Below, in pieces: positions 34,568 to 44,894 of a stretch of 64,000 bases of DNA (the stretch's first letter is position 1; each line of letters opens with the position of its first letter). The DNA lies in contig JAKJXP020000009.1 in the NCBI GenBank assembly GCA_022225965.2, forward strand, positions 310,001-374,000, read 5' to 3'. Source of the DNA: Diatrype stigma. Taxonomy: Eukaryota > Ascomycota > Sordariomycetes > Xylariales > Diatrypaceae. Made by a program: the position numbers and the translations under genes. The notes under the pieces are model-generated. The model ran no database searches and was not told the DNA's origin. It was given only the letters and a program-made list of their open reading frames with translations.

Positions 34568-37500
34568 GAGCTAGTGAAGCTAGAAGCTAGACGCCAGAAG
34601 CTGAGAGGATAGACGCCTTCTGTTTGCTTCTTCTGTCTGGTCTGGTCTGGAATTTTTTTGTTCGGAAAAGAAAGAAAGATGATGAACGCTAAATGCAAAG
34701 TCTGTTGAAACGGAACGAATTTGATATGTTTTACACGCACGCATGCATGCTTTTAAATATATATACACATACACACATGAAGAGAAAAGAAGGAAAAGGA
34801 AATGAAAGAGACGAGGTTGTCCTGTTCTGTCGGCTTTGCCTTCTGCTTGGCATGCAATTCATTGCATTGCATGGATTCATGGATGGATGGGATGACAAAA
34901 TGATCGATTCAACTAGCTGATTCATTGATGCATTGAATGATTGTTTTCACCAAGGTACAGTACACTTAGGTAGGTAGTTTCGATCATTGGGTTCATCGGA
35001 TATCATGGCCTCCTTGCTTGTTGATTGGGAGGTTAGGGTTTGGTTTGGTTTGGTTTGGGTGGTTCTCTTGACTCAACACACACACACACACTATAAAGAG
35101 TTATTACTACTACTTACTACTTACTACTATTCTTGTTCTTGTTCTTGTTCTTGGTGTTCCTGACGATAATGAAAGATAGGACATGCGGAACGTCTACTAC
35201 TACCACGACTATCATGACGATGGATGGTACGCAGACAGGCGCATGGAGGAAAGGGGAGGGCATACTTACATGCAAGCACGGGGGCAGACAAGCAGACGAG
35301 TGACTAGAGGCAAGCAAGCAGCTTGCCTAGCCACACACGCCACGCACGTACGTACGCATGTATGAAGGGAGGAAAGAGAGGCATTACCATTAGTTTATAT
35401 TCTATTTTATTTCTAGATTTATTTAATTTATAATTGGGCGCCGACCTAAAAGCCGGGAACAGACAAGACAGAATGGAGGGCAACGAAAGAAAGATCTTCA
35501 AGCACATGCAGAGGAAGGTCTACGATGGATGTATATATATCATGGATGCAGATAGGTACGTAGTTCTATCATTGATACTACCGACTAAGTGCCCCTGGCT
35601 TTTTCAAGGGTGTTGTGAACTGGCACGGCTTTGTAGATGATAATGACATGTCACCGAGCCCGGTTCGGTCATGGTCAAGCCCGAAGGAGCATGAGGTTAT
35701 GTAAGGAGCTTCCCCTTGCCCTACCTTTCCCCTCCCCTTTAACACTGTTGGGTAGGTCTGCCCACTGTGGACAGCTACAATGGGGCGTAGTGCAGGAGGC
35801 CAAGGCATGTGATCGGGACATCAAAGAGCTTCCAACTACTTATCGTCTAGTTATTGCCTGGTGGAAACTGATGCCACCGAAGTGACTCGCCTTTTGGTCA
35901 GATACAGAGACAATTATATATCCACCCACGGAACAAGCAGGCTTGCTTGCCTTGCTTGCATTCGCTATCCTCCGTCGTGGCAGACCACGTGCCAAAGCTC
36001 CTGAGACCTCGAGGAACCCCCCGGCCTCCTTTACCTTGGTGCCTAGCCGAATGTCCTTCCATTTGAGTATTCGGGTATCACAATCCCTGCAACATGGGAT
36101 TTCCAGAGTCTGGGTTCGATAAAGGGGTATATATACGATCTAATGGGCGAGAACAAAGCCCAGGTACGAGTCCAGCATCAGCGACTGTGAACCTCTCACA
36201 CAATGCATAATATCGATGGCATCAAGCGTCCAGGGCCATTTTGTCGTTGTGGCTCGCAGCGACCTAGCATCAAGTAAGGGTGACTGGCAGCTTCTCTGGC
36301 TGCGTTTCCTTCTGGTCGGCCAGGAGATGGCCGTCAAGTTGGACCTAGGCCTGGATCTTCAGGTTCTGAGGAAGGCAGCCGGCCCTCTGAAACAGTTTCC
36401 TGGCTACGACGTTTGTGAGTGCATGCGTCTTCCTCATGAACAAGCTCGAGAAAAGCGGCTGACGAGGCTCGGTATGCGTTGCCAGGTTATCCCCTCGATC
36501 GAACGGGGTGCGCCTCTTCACCGAACTATGGCCAACGTCAGTAAGCCAGCATCCCAGGAGAATACCTATAATTTTGGACCATCGTAAGTCGACGAAGGCC
36601 GACTGCTCGCAATCGATCTCGGAAACTCTCACCGCTGACGAACTTACGATACGATGCACGGATTCTGTGAGGCAAACAAGAACAGATGGTTTACGACGGT
36701 GTTGACGGGCCACAACGGTCTTCTCTTACAAAACAGCAGGGGACTCATCTTCGAAAGGATTATGTAAGGGGATTTGGTACCACTGTTGACAGGTCGAATC
36801 GCGAAGATACTAAAGCTTTTCCTGACGTTCTATTTAACCGTCGTAACTAACAAAGGGTAGGTCAGGGAAAAGAGAACCTCCCTCTCACCCCCCTCCCCAC
36901 AAACCAAGTAAGGCGACAATCTGGTCAGCAATGTCAGCCAAACATAATAACTAATGATAGCGTCGTTGTTTGGAAACCGGTCGACGATGGTTGAGTCCCT
37001 GCGTGAGTTGGGTGCTCGGAGCATCTCTGGCGGGGTTCACGAGGTCATTTGAAGGGTGTCGTAGCATCTTTCCCAAGGCTAAAATCGGTGCCCATCTATA
37101 GCCACTTCGGCATTTGAGCAGTCTGCGCCACTCCATCCGCGCTTGTCTAAGAAACTTCCGCGAGGGGCTTCCTAGCACCGCAAGATATGAGGTACGAAGC
37201 ACGTATATTGATTCAAGGTCCATGTCTTCAAGCGGCAACCCTAGCTCCTCCTTAATGACACTACATAGTATGGCGGAGGGTCATGGATGTGGATGCTCTG
37301 CGACCCGAGTCCCGGGAAATCTACCCATGGTGCCACGGAGGAACGAGTATAAAAACCACGAAATAAAACACCGTAATATAGCTCCGGCCCTCCGTTAGGC
37401 CCCCCGCTCTAAAGCCCCGGGCGCACTGAAACATCTACTGCTGAGTCGGGAAAGGCTTTACGAGCGTCCCTTGCCGAACTAGGCTAGGGACCGGCCTGCG

Positions 37501-37830
37501 TCCGCCCCAGAACGGGAAACGCTACGCTTCGAATTGATTAAGCTTTTCTTCCCCCGGGCGGTGTCTAGGGTATCAACTATACGAGATGCTCCACCAATGG
37601 CGAAACGGCCAGGACGAGAAACACCACCAACCAAACAGCAAATGATCAAGATGGCATGGTTGGACCGGTCTTCGGGGGGTTCAAATAGACGGCCTTTCCT
37701 CTCGCTCACAGGGTAGGCAGGTAGTTGTATAGCCAACCAGCCTTCAGCACGTATTATACAACACCCAAACACACCCAAACACACACCACACTCGCTGCAT
37801 CTTGTTCCGTTACCACAACATCACATCGAA
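34568..37830. other. Intergenic region, mostly without features
   Basis: 3.2 kb with microsatellites: TTTGG repeats near 35040, CA near 35078-35090, TTGTTC repeats near 35135-35152 and GTAC/CGTA near 35340. No gene is firmly supported; one possible small frame is listed separately. ACACCCAAAC repeats close to 37770 lead into the next gene. Confidence 0.4.
36216..36587 (+). CDS. Doubtful small open frame
   Basis: An ATG frame of 123 codons begins MASSVQGHFVVVARSDL and is fairly hydrophobic and GC-rich. A donor-like gtaagc at 36541 follows MANVS-coding sequence, so it could be the first exon of a longer gene, but no good second exon was found. A minus-strand frame of similar length overlaps it, so this may be chance. 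No homology is recognised. Confidence 0.2.
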   Translation: MASSVQGHFVVVARSDLASSKGDWQLLWLRFLLVGQEMAVKLDLGLDLQVLRKAAGPLKQFPGYDVCECMRLPHEQAREKRLTRLGMRCQVIPSIERGAPLHRTMANVSKPASQENTYNFGPS

Positions 37831-38727
37831 ATGTCTTCCTCCTCGCGCCAAGTCCTTTACACCCTCGCCGCCGCCGCCGTCGCAGTCACCACGGCGAACG
37901 CGGCGATGGGGCCGGCCTTCAGCACGGGTCCGGTCGGCAGCGGCTCCTGGATCCGCGAGGCGACGTCGACCCTCGTCCTGCCGGACGCGCCCAGCGGCAG
38001 CTCCGGCGACACCTCGCTCTGGGTGGGCATGGGGACGTCCAACGGCGACCTGATCCAGTCGATCGCCGAAAACTGGCAGTCGGACGAGTGGAGCATCTAC
38101 GCCTATACGCTCGTCAAGACCGGAGGTGAGTCAGGTCGAAAAAGAAAGATACGTCGTTTGGGGGGAGGGGGGGTTCCGTGGTTATCGCGAGAAGTGGATG
38201 AAGTGAAATGCAATTTTGGACCGCTTTGCTGACTGAGATACGACTTCTTCCCCATCGATCAGACAACTCGCAGATGCCCGTGCAAACGGACCCTACGGCA
38301 GCGCAGGGTAGCAACCAGATCACGATGCACTGTAAGTGACTACCTACCTACTACACCCAAGAACCGCAGCTACCTATTTGTGTGTGGCCTACAGACTCTC
38401 ACACACAAGACGTTCGCAGACAAGTTCGACGACGCGTCGGGCAACTACACGCAGCTGGTGTCGATCAACGGGAAGCAGGTGGCGGAGCTGTCGACCAGCA
38501 GCGGGCAGGCGCAGGGCTGGGGCAGCGCGGTCGAGTGCGCCGAGGAGAACTGCGGCACCGTGCCCGCCCACTCCTGGATCAACACCAAGATCACCCTCGA
38601 CACGGCCGACCCCAACTACGACCAGACCCTCGGCAAGGGCCAGGGCGTCACCGGCGACATGAGCACCAGCGACGGCGGCATCACCTGGGACGTCACCACC
38701 ATCGAGATCCCCGAGTTCAGCTTCTGA
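37831..38727 (+). CDS. Secreted glutamic-peptidase-like (eqolisin/G1-like) protein
   Basis: Three exons, 37831-38125, 38263-38331 and 38420-38727, give 223 aa. The third acceptor is gttcgcag at 38412-38419, because the earlier acag at 38388-38391 breaks the frame. Residues 1-24 form a signal peptide ending TANA. LWVGMGTSNGDLIQS resembles the AWVGIDG...LQTG region of eqolisins, placing Q76 at the catalytic glutamine. SAVEC places E160 at the catalytic glutamate, and the following GTVPAHSWINTKITL matches the last strands of the fold. The Q-E spacing is 84 residues, against 83 in scytalidoglutamic peptidase (Q53, E136). There is no obvious propeptide, unlike classical members, so it may be an inactive or divergent relative acting outside the cell. 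Confidence 0.6.
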
Positions 38728-39253
38728 GTGGGCGGGTGAGCCCGAGACGAGAACAGGGGGGATGTAACGGTGGTTCAGATCGGCCTGTTTGATGTGGTGT
38801 GTGAGCCGGTTGTACATATAAGTTCGGTATATATTAGGGAATCTACAAAAGTACATATGCATGCATTCGTTATGACTGACCTCCACCCGGAGACCCTTCT
38901 GCTTCATCTCGAGCGTTGATCCCTTGCGCGCTGTGGGCGTCGGCTGAGACTAGAACGCTACAATGTTGAGCACTCGTACATGCTGTCTCGAAGATACTTG
39001 GTCGGAAGAAGAAATACGTAAGACGACCTCTGGTAAGAACACAGTAAGTGATATCCTACTCCATTGCTAACATATGTACTACTACTGGCCTGTCTTCATT
39101 GTATTTGAGAAGGGCTTACTCGGGATGTGATAGGTATCACGTATACACTTGCAACAATCCTGCAGTAAGCACGCCAGGTTACCTGTTAATTATCAATCGC
39201 CCTATCTAGTGGACTTCTACGCCACAGACCAAGCAGCTAGACTACGATATCGA
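38728..39253. other. Convergent intergenic region
   Basis: This is the 3' flank shared by the eqolisin-like gene (plus) and the PL4 gene (minus), 526 bp. No further feature is seen. Confidence 0.5.
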
Positions 39254-41484
39254 CTATATCATGTCCACGCAGTCGATACTGATGGCGCCGCTCAGGAACC
39301 CGCCAGCCCCGGTGCTGCCGGTGATGACCGTGATGGTCAGGGTCTGCCATTCGGTGGTGCTCTGCTTCCAGGCGGAGGCGGGCACGACCCAGGTGAGCAT
39401 GACGTTGTTGCCGCGGTAGGTGCCGACGGTCAAGCTGCGGGTGCCGGCCTGGCCGATGGCGGCCGTGGCGCCGCTGTCCCAGTCGTTGACGCGGATCTTC
39501 GGCCGCCCGCCGATGTAGCCCTCGGTCACGCCGATGCGGACCGTGTGCGCGCCCGCCGCCAGCTGGGCCGCCGTCAGCCGGAAGTAGACCACGTGGTCGT
39601 TGTTGATGTCCTGGAACAGGTAGCCGGGGAAACCCGACGCCGCCGTCGTGCCCACGATGTAGTTGGCCGCGTCCCACGGGGCCAGCCGGCTGTCCGACGG
39701 GTGCATGTACGTCGGCTTCATCGGCGTGTCCCCGAAGTTCAGGAACCCCCGCGGCGTCCCGTCCCACTCGCCGATGCGCCAGATCGCCGCCGCGTCCGAC
39801 GGGTCCGACGCCGTGATGCTGTTCACGGCGGAGCCGGCGCCCGCTTTCACCGTCACCGTGCTGGTGTGGACTTCGAGCTCCTGTATTTTTCACGTCACCG
39901 GGTAGGGTGGGAATTTGTTAGCCAAAAATACCACCCAGGCTCGCAATGGCTAGCTAGCTAGGAAGGTAGGTAGTCACTCACCCCCTTGAACACGTTGAGT
40001 GTGTAAGTGCCCGGAAGCACCTTGTCGATCCTCCAAGCGCCGCCCGAGCTCGCGGCCGTGGTCCAGTACTGCGCGTTGTCGTTCTTAAGCCCGACTACGT
40101 AGCTGTATCCGGACTTCATGTTTTTCAGGCCAACTCCCGCCACGTATCCGCGGCCACTCGAGGGCACCCAGCCGTCGATCTACATTTTAGTTCAGTTCAG
40201 CTCGGTTCCGTTCAGGCACGCATGAACCCAGCAATGCTGCTTGATGAAGAGGAGAGGGGAGGGAAAACGATATGATATGATAGGTATGTATGAGATCTTC
40301 CTGCTTACACCAAGACCATCGAACCAGCTCCAATCCGCGTTGCGCGCGAAGAGCGCAGTGTTCGGGGCGGCTCCGCCATCCGTGAAGCTCAGGACGCTGG
40401 GCCCTTGTAATCCGAATCTCATGACATCGGTGTGCCCTGCAGTGTGGCCGGCGCCGAGCTACTAGTCAGCAAATTGGGCTCTTCTTGTTTTATAACGACC
40501 TGTTTGATGCAAAGGGGTCCCGGTCGAGATAGGTAGGGGAGGTGAGGGGAGGGGGTGTTGCGTTGACTCTAGTTGACTCACCCATGTTGTAGTAGTAGAT
40601 ATCGTAGAGGTCGATGCCTCCGGATCCGCCGCGCCGCTGAAGGGAGCGGAAGAACGGACCTCCGGACGCCTTCTCGTGGTTCGACCGGATCATGTACATT
40701 CCTACCGAGTCGGTAGTATAGCCCACATAGTCGACTAGATTGTGATAATAACGGCATCAGCACAAGACTCTCTATACTTAGAGAGGGGCATAGGGCCTTG
40801 CTCCCCGTTCTTCTTTATCTTCTTCACTCACAGTCCATGACGCGACCGTACTTCAGGCCCGAGTAGTGCTTGCTGTAGGTGTGACCAGTGCCGTCGTCCT
40901 CGTTCACGTCGGAGGCCTCGACGGTGCTGGCATCGGCGGGGATCCAGTCAGTATCGGTATCGGGGTCGTCGCTGAAGATGCCGGCCGGAATGCGCACGAT
41001 GTACCGCTGCACCGTGACGGAGTCGTCGGCCTTGTTGGTGAAGATGTAGACGTTGTTGTTGCCGTACCGCACGAACAGATAGTGCTTCAGCGTGCCGTGT
41101 GTGACCGACACCTTGATCACGTAAGGGTTGCTGAACTGCTGGATCGCCACCGTGCTGGCGCCCAGGCCCGACTCGACGTGGCTGTTCTTCCCGTCGTAGC
41201 CGTTGTACTCGACGCCATTGTCTGGGGATTTGTCAATACAGGTGGTCCTCTTAGCTTATAGGACTGGACAAGAGAATGCATATTCCTGGTTTGTCTGGGC
41301 TTGGTTTCGTATATATATGCTTACACTTGATGGAGGTCATGTCACCTGTGGTCTTGCTGACCTTAATGACAAGCTTGGAACCGGAGTCGATGACATAGTT
41401 CGACCCGTCGTCCGTATAGCCCCAAGCGGCCAGTACCATCGCCGGCCAGAGTAAAAGAGAGAAGAACGCGGCGAGAAACAGCAT
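39254..41484 (-). CDS. Rhamnogalacturonan endolyase (polysaccharide lyase family 4)
   Basis: Six exons on the minus strand join in frame: 41484-41325, 41221-40832, 40734-40582, 40436-40309, 40179-39982 and 39880-39254, giving 551 aa. All introns are GT-AG, 96-145 nt. A signal peptide covers residues 1-19 (ending MVLA). Family motifs are GDMTSIKYNGVEYNGYDG (across intron 1), YMIRSNHEKASGGPFFRSL, RFGLQGPSVLSFTDG and IDGWVPSSGRGYVAGV. The last domain (AIWRIGEWDGTPRGFLNF) is the C-terminal carbohydrate-binding-like jelly roll. PL4 enzymes cleave the rhamnose-galacturonate backbone of pectin by beta-elimination outside the cell. All three domains are present, so it looks complete. It implies use of plant pectin. 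A TATA box lies about 85 bp upstream. The exon 4 acceptor was chosen to restore NMGHTDVMRFG. Confidence 0.92.
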
Positions 41485-42658
41485 GTTGAACGAGTGGCAA
41501 AACTGTACGGGGGGGCATGGGGAGGCCGTGGGCTCCCCAACAGAGCCGCGAAACGGCCAGCATCTACATTATATAGCCAAGTAACTGTTCATCTGCATAA
41601 TAGTAAGGAGGCACCGCTTTGCCATCCCATCCCCGTAGCGGCCCCCTTTGGTAGCGCGATATAATAGCAAGCACCTATATTACTGAGCAGCCAACACGAC
41701 GTATATTCCCACATGCTCTATAGCTAGGAACCAGGATCACATAGGCCCTCCAGGTGATGGTAGACGAATTCGGATGAAGCTGGCCGAAGCTATCTCGATT
41801 TTGGTCGATCGGTCCGTTCCGGATCGCTGCTCCAACCAGCTGGTCCGTTACTCGTGAACCTCGTGACAGCTTACTGGACGGTTAATCCAAGCTCAATTCC
41901 ACCAAACAGAGGGGGCCTGGGGGCCTGGGGGCGATCTAAGGTTTAAGCTCAGCTGCTATGTCCCGATCCGAAATGAGGGCTCTAGAAACGTTCATGCAAT
42001 TCTTAGTGAGACACTTCTTGGTGAGATAGGGCAGGAAGGTTAGATCGGGAGAGCACCACGCCCCACCAAGGAGAAGGGGCAGACCATGGCATGAAGGTTG
42101 AGCCACCCCCTAGTACCATAGTAATCATCTATCTAACTCTTGGACCTGGTGGCTATTCTGTAGAATCTTGAGGTTCTCGTGCCTCAACTGAAACACTACT
42201 CCGCTATGGCATCGCCTAACTTGATTCGTGAAGTCGAGGCGTGGGACCTCCCTAGGGTTCCAGGCGACTCTAGCCGGCGCTACTGGCCTATTCTAGCTTA
42301 ACCTGTTTGGCCCGGGGCTCCGTCTCAATCGAGTCTTGGAGATTGTAAGGCGGCCCGAGGAGCATCATGACTGTATTGCTTCACATTTTCCACTTGAACG
42401 AAAGCATGTGTAGACGAGTTTCCCTTGGGGGTATCACTTGTTTTGCCCGAAAACGGGGATCTGTCTAGGTCGGCATAACGCATTGGACTATTTGACTACT
42501 AGAGTAATCCTAAGCGCAATTGCGCTACGATAAAGCATCTTATCCATGATGCAAAATATAAACCGGCCGCCTCCTTGGTTGGCCAACCAGATGCGCTCTG
42601 CATCTTACCCAGACCATGAGCCTAAACGCCGTGCAAGGGGGATGTCATGTCTCATTTT
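41485..42658. other. Intergenic: PL4 promoter and eL30 3' flank
   Basis: The left 100 bp is the promoter of the PL4 gene, with a TATA box. A gggggcctgggggcctggggg run sits at 41912-41935. No gene is supported in the rest. Confidence 0.5.
41568..41575 (-). promoter_or_regulatory. TATA box of the PL4 gene
   Basis: On the minus strand the sequence reads TATATAAT about 85 bp upstream of the ATG at 41484, a normal core-promoter distance in fungi. Confidence 0.55.
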
Positions 42659-43294
42659 TTAAGATTGCTGGTCGGCGAGGATATCGCTGTCACCAGCATC
42701 CAAGATAGCCAGAGTCGAAGTTCGGAAAAGTTTACCACTGCGATACGTTAGTCTTAGGTCGCCCCGATAAGATGGGGTGAATGTAAGCCAGGGTTTAGAT
42801 ATGGCTACGTACCAGGCAGTTCCAAGTTCGATCTATAAAAGAAGACATGTTAGCCAGATGAATTACCCTCCAAAGCCTGATGTAGACTTTTTCGCAGGGT
42901 GAAGCCTTAACGGACTAAGTCCGCTGGCCGAGGGAGAAAACAATTCCTACGAAGGAAGGGAGTTCTTCATATACGTACGTTGGTTCCACCAAAGTGGTGT
43001 ACGGGAGCCTTCGACAGCATGGAGTAGTACTCGAGCTCGGACTTGCGGAGAGGGGGGGTGTTGCCAGCAATAATGACCAGCTTCGCCTTGCCGCCACGGA
43101 GAGCCTTGAGAGTCGACTTGTAACCCAGAGTGACCTTGCCAGATTTCATGACCTATAGCATGTCAGGTCAGTATTTTTCTCCTGTGGAAATTGTCCGACC
43201 CAGACGATGCAGCGTCGTGGTGGATATGAGAACGTACAAGAGCCAGACGGGAGTTGATGCTGTTGGCATCCTTCTTGTTCTTCTTGGGGGCCAT
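42659..43294 (-). CDS. RPL30: 60S ribosomal protein eL30
   Basis: Four exons, 43294-43238, 43152-42979, 42832-42813 and 42737-42659, give 109 aa, the usual eL30 length. The third exon is only 20 nt. The protein begins [20 protein letters not shown] and contains [40 protein letters not shown] and [18 protein letters not shown], all typical of eL30, a small globular RNA-binding protein of the large subunit near an intersubunit bridge. Donors are gtacgt in all three introns. In yeast this protein binds its own transcript to block splicing; the short first exon here would allow something similar but nothing shows it. It is divergent from uL16, with 582 bp between start codons. Confidence 0.97.
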
Positions 43295-43876
43295 TGTGAT
43301 TGATGATATGCCTTGTCGTCGGCTCTCGTTGGGCGTTGGGTGTTGGGTGATTGTCGTGTCGTTGAAGGAAGGAGGAATCAGACACTCGCAAGCCAGAAGT
43401 GATTTTTTTCGAGTAGTCGCAATCTGTAATAGTAGTGGTCGCAGTCCCACATCCCACCAGTGGTTCGCAGCAGGTGCCCACTAATCACTTATCCATGTAG
43501 TTGATTGGCTAGCAGACCTTCGTTTCTGATAATGAAGCACAAAGGCACAAAGATACGCACAATCGGAAAACCTTCAGTTTAGCCCTAATCAGCCCCGCTA
43601 TTCCCTCTCACCTTCCTCCTTTTCGGTCGGAATTTCGCCCGTTCATCCAAAGCGCACGGGCCAATCGGCTAGAAGGAGCTGCCCGCCACTGCCACATTCC
43701 CACAATTCTTCCTCCCAGTGACTCCTGCTGGTGCTTAGAAATCAAGCCTAGCGATTTCCCACCTGGCAGTCGCCTTCTTTCAAGTCTTGAAAATCGACGA
43801 AGGCCCGGTCGGCATCATCAATCCATCTCCAACACAACCAGCCAAGTACGACAGAATCATCAGAAAATCCGTCAAG
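43295..43876. promoter_or_regulatory. Bidirectional promoter of eL30 and uL16
   Basis: The 582 bp between the two ATGs must hold both promoters. Visible elements are an inverted CCAAT box (ATTGG, 43504-43508), AGCCCTAA (43581-43588), which matches the ARCCCTAA site of the telomere-repeat-binding factor Tbf1 known from ribosomal gene promoters in several ascomycetes, and a CCAAT box (43661-43665). No canonical TATA box is seen, as is common for ribosomal protein genes. Binding is inferred from sequence only. Confidence 0.6.
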
Positions 43877-44894
43877 ATGGCCCGTCGTCCTGCGAGATGC
43901 TACCGGTACTGCAAGAACAAGGTAAGCACCGTCTCTACCTTTTCAAGAAACCCGCGAGAACCCAGAACCCACCGAATTATTTCAATTTGGCGGAATTTCG
44001 ATTGATCGCAAATTTGTGGCTACTGCGGTGCTTTACACCACCACCTTCACGACATTTGGACATTGGCGTTTTCGAAATCTCGCCCCATAAACTCTGTTTC
44101 GCGGAAGGAAACCACAGTTCAGAGAAGGGTTCTTGATGCAAGTGAGGTCATGATGCTAACATACGCAATCTCAGCCGTACCCTAAGTCCCGGTTCAACCG
44201 TGGTGTTCCGGACCCCAAGATCCGAATCTTCGATCTGGGCCGCAAGCGCGCCAAGGTTGATGACTTCCCTCTCTGCGTCCACCTCGTGTCCAACGAGTAC
44301 GAGCAGCTGAGTTCCGAGGCTCTCGAAGCCGCCCGTATTTGCGCCAACAAGTACATGGTCAAGAACACCGGAAAGGAAGGTTTCCATCTGCGCGTCCGCG
44401 CCCACCCTTACCATGTCGTCCGTATCAACAAGATGTTGTCGTGCGCTGGTGCCGATAGATTGCAGACCGGTATGCGTGGTGCCTGGGGCAAGCCCAACGG
44501 CACTGTCGCCCGTGTCAACATCGGCCAGATCATCATGAGCCTGCGAACCCGTGACTCCAGTAAGCAACCCTTGCCCCCGCTGAATATGACATCATTCCAC
44601 CACCACCCCATATATCATTCCATCTCTGCCCTGTTTCTCAATGCTGACGCAATGTTCTCAGACCGCGCCCACGCCCTTGAGTCGCTCCGCCGATCTCAGT
44701 ACAAGTTCCCCGGCCGACAAAAGATCATCATCTCCAAGAACTGGGGCTTCACCCCTCTCCGTCGCGAGGAGTACCTGGAGAAGAAGGCTGCTGGCCGCGT
44801 CAAGGTCGATGGTGCTTACGTTCAGTTCCTCACCAACCACGGCAACCTGCAGAACAACATGAAGCGTTTCCCCGAGGCTTTCGCCGAGGCTTAG
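43877..44894 (+). CDS. RPL10: 60S ribosomal protein uL16 (L10)
   Basis: Three exons, 43877-43921, 44175-44559 and 44662-44894, give 220 aa, the normal length. The first exon encodes only [15 protein letters not shown]. Diagnostic stretches are [58 protein letters not shown] and [21 protein letters not shown]. uL16 joins the 60S subunit late, in the cytoplasm, and its loop monitors the peptidyl-transferase centre and helps release Nmd3. A 253-nt first intron directly after a tiny first exon is typical of fungal ribosomal protein genes. It pairs head-to-head with eL30 and is likely co-regulated with it through the shared promoter. Confidence 0.97.

Noticed and set aside
43922..44174. Possible C/D-box snoRNA in the first intron of uL16 (ATGATGC near 44150)
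   Set aside because: No CTGA D box at a proper distance and no terminal stem was found.
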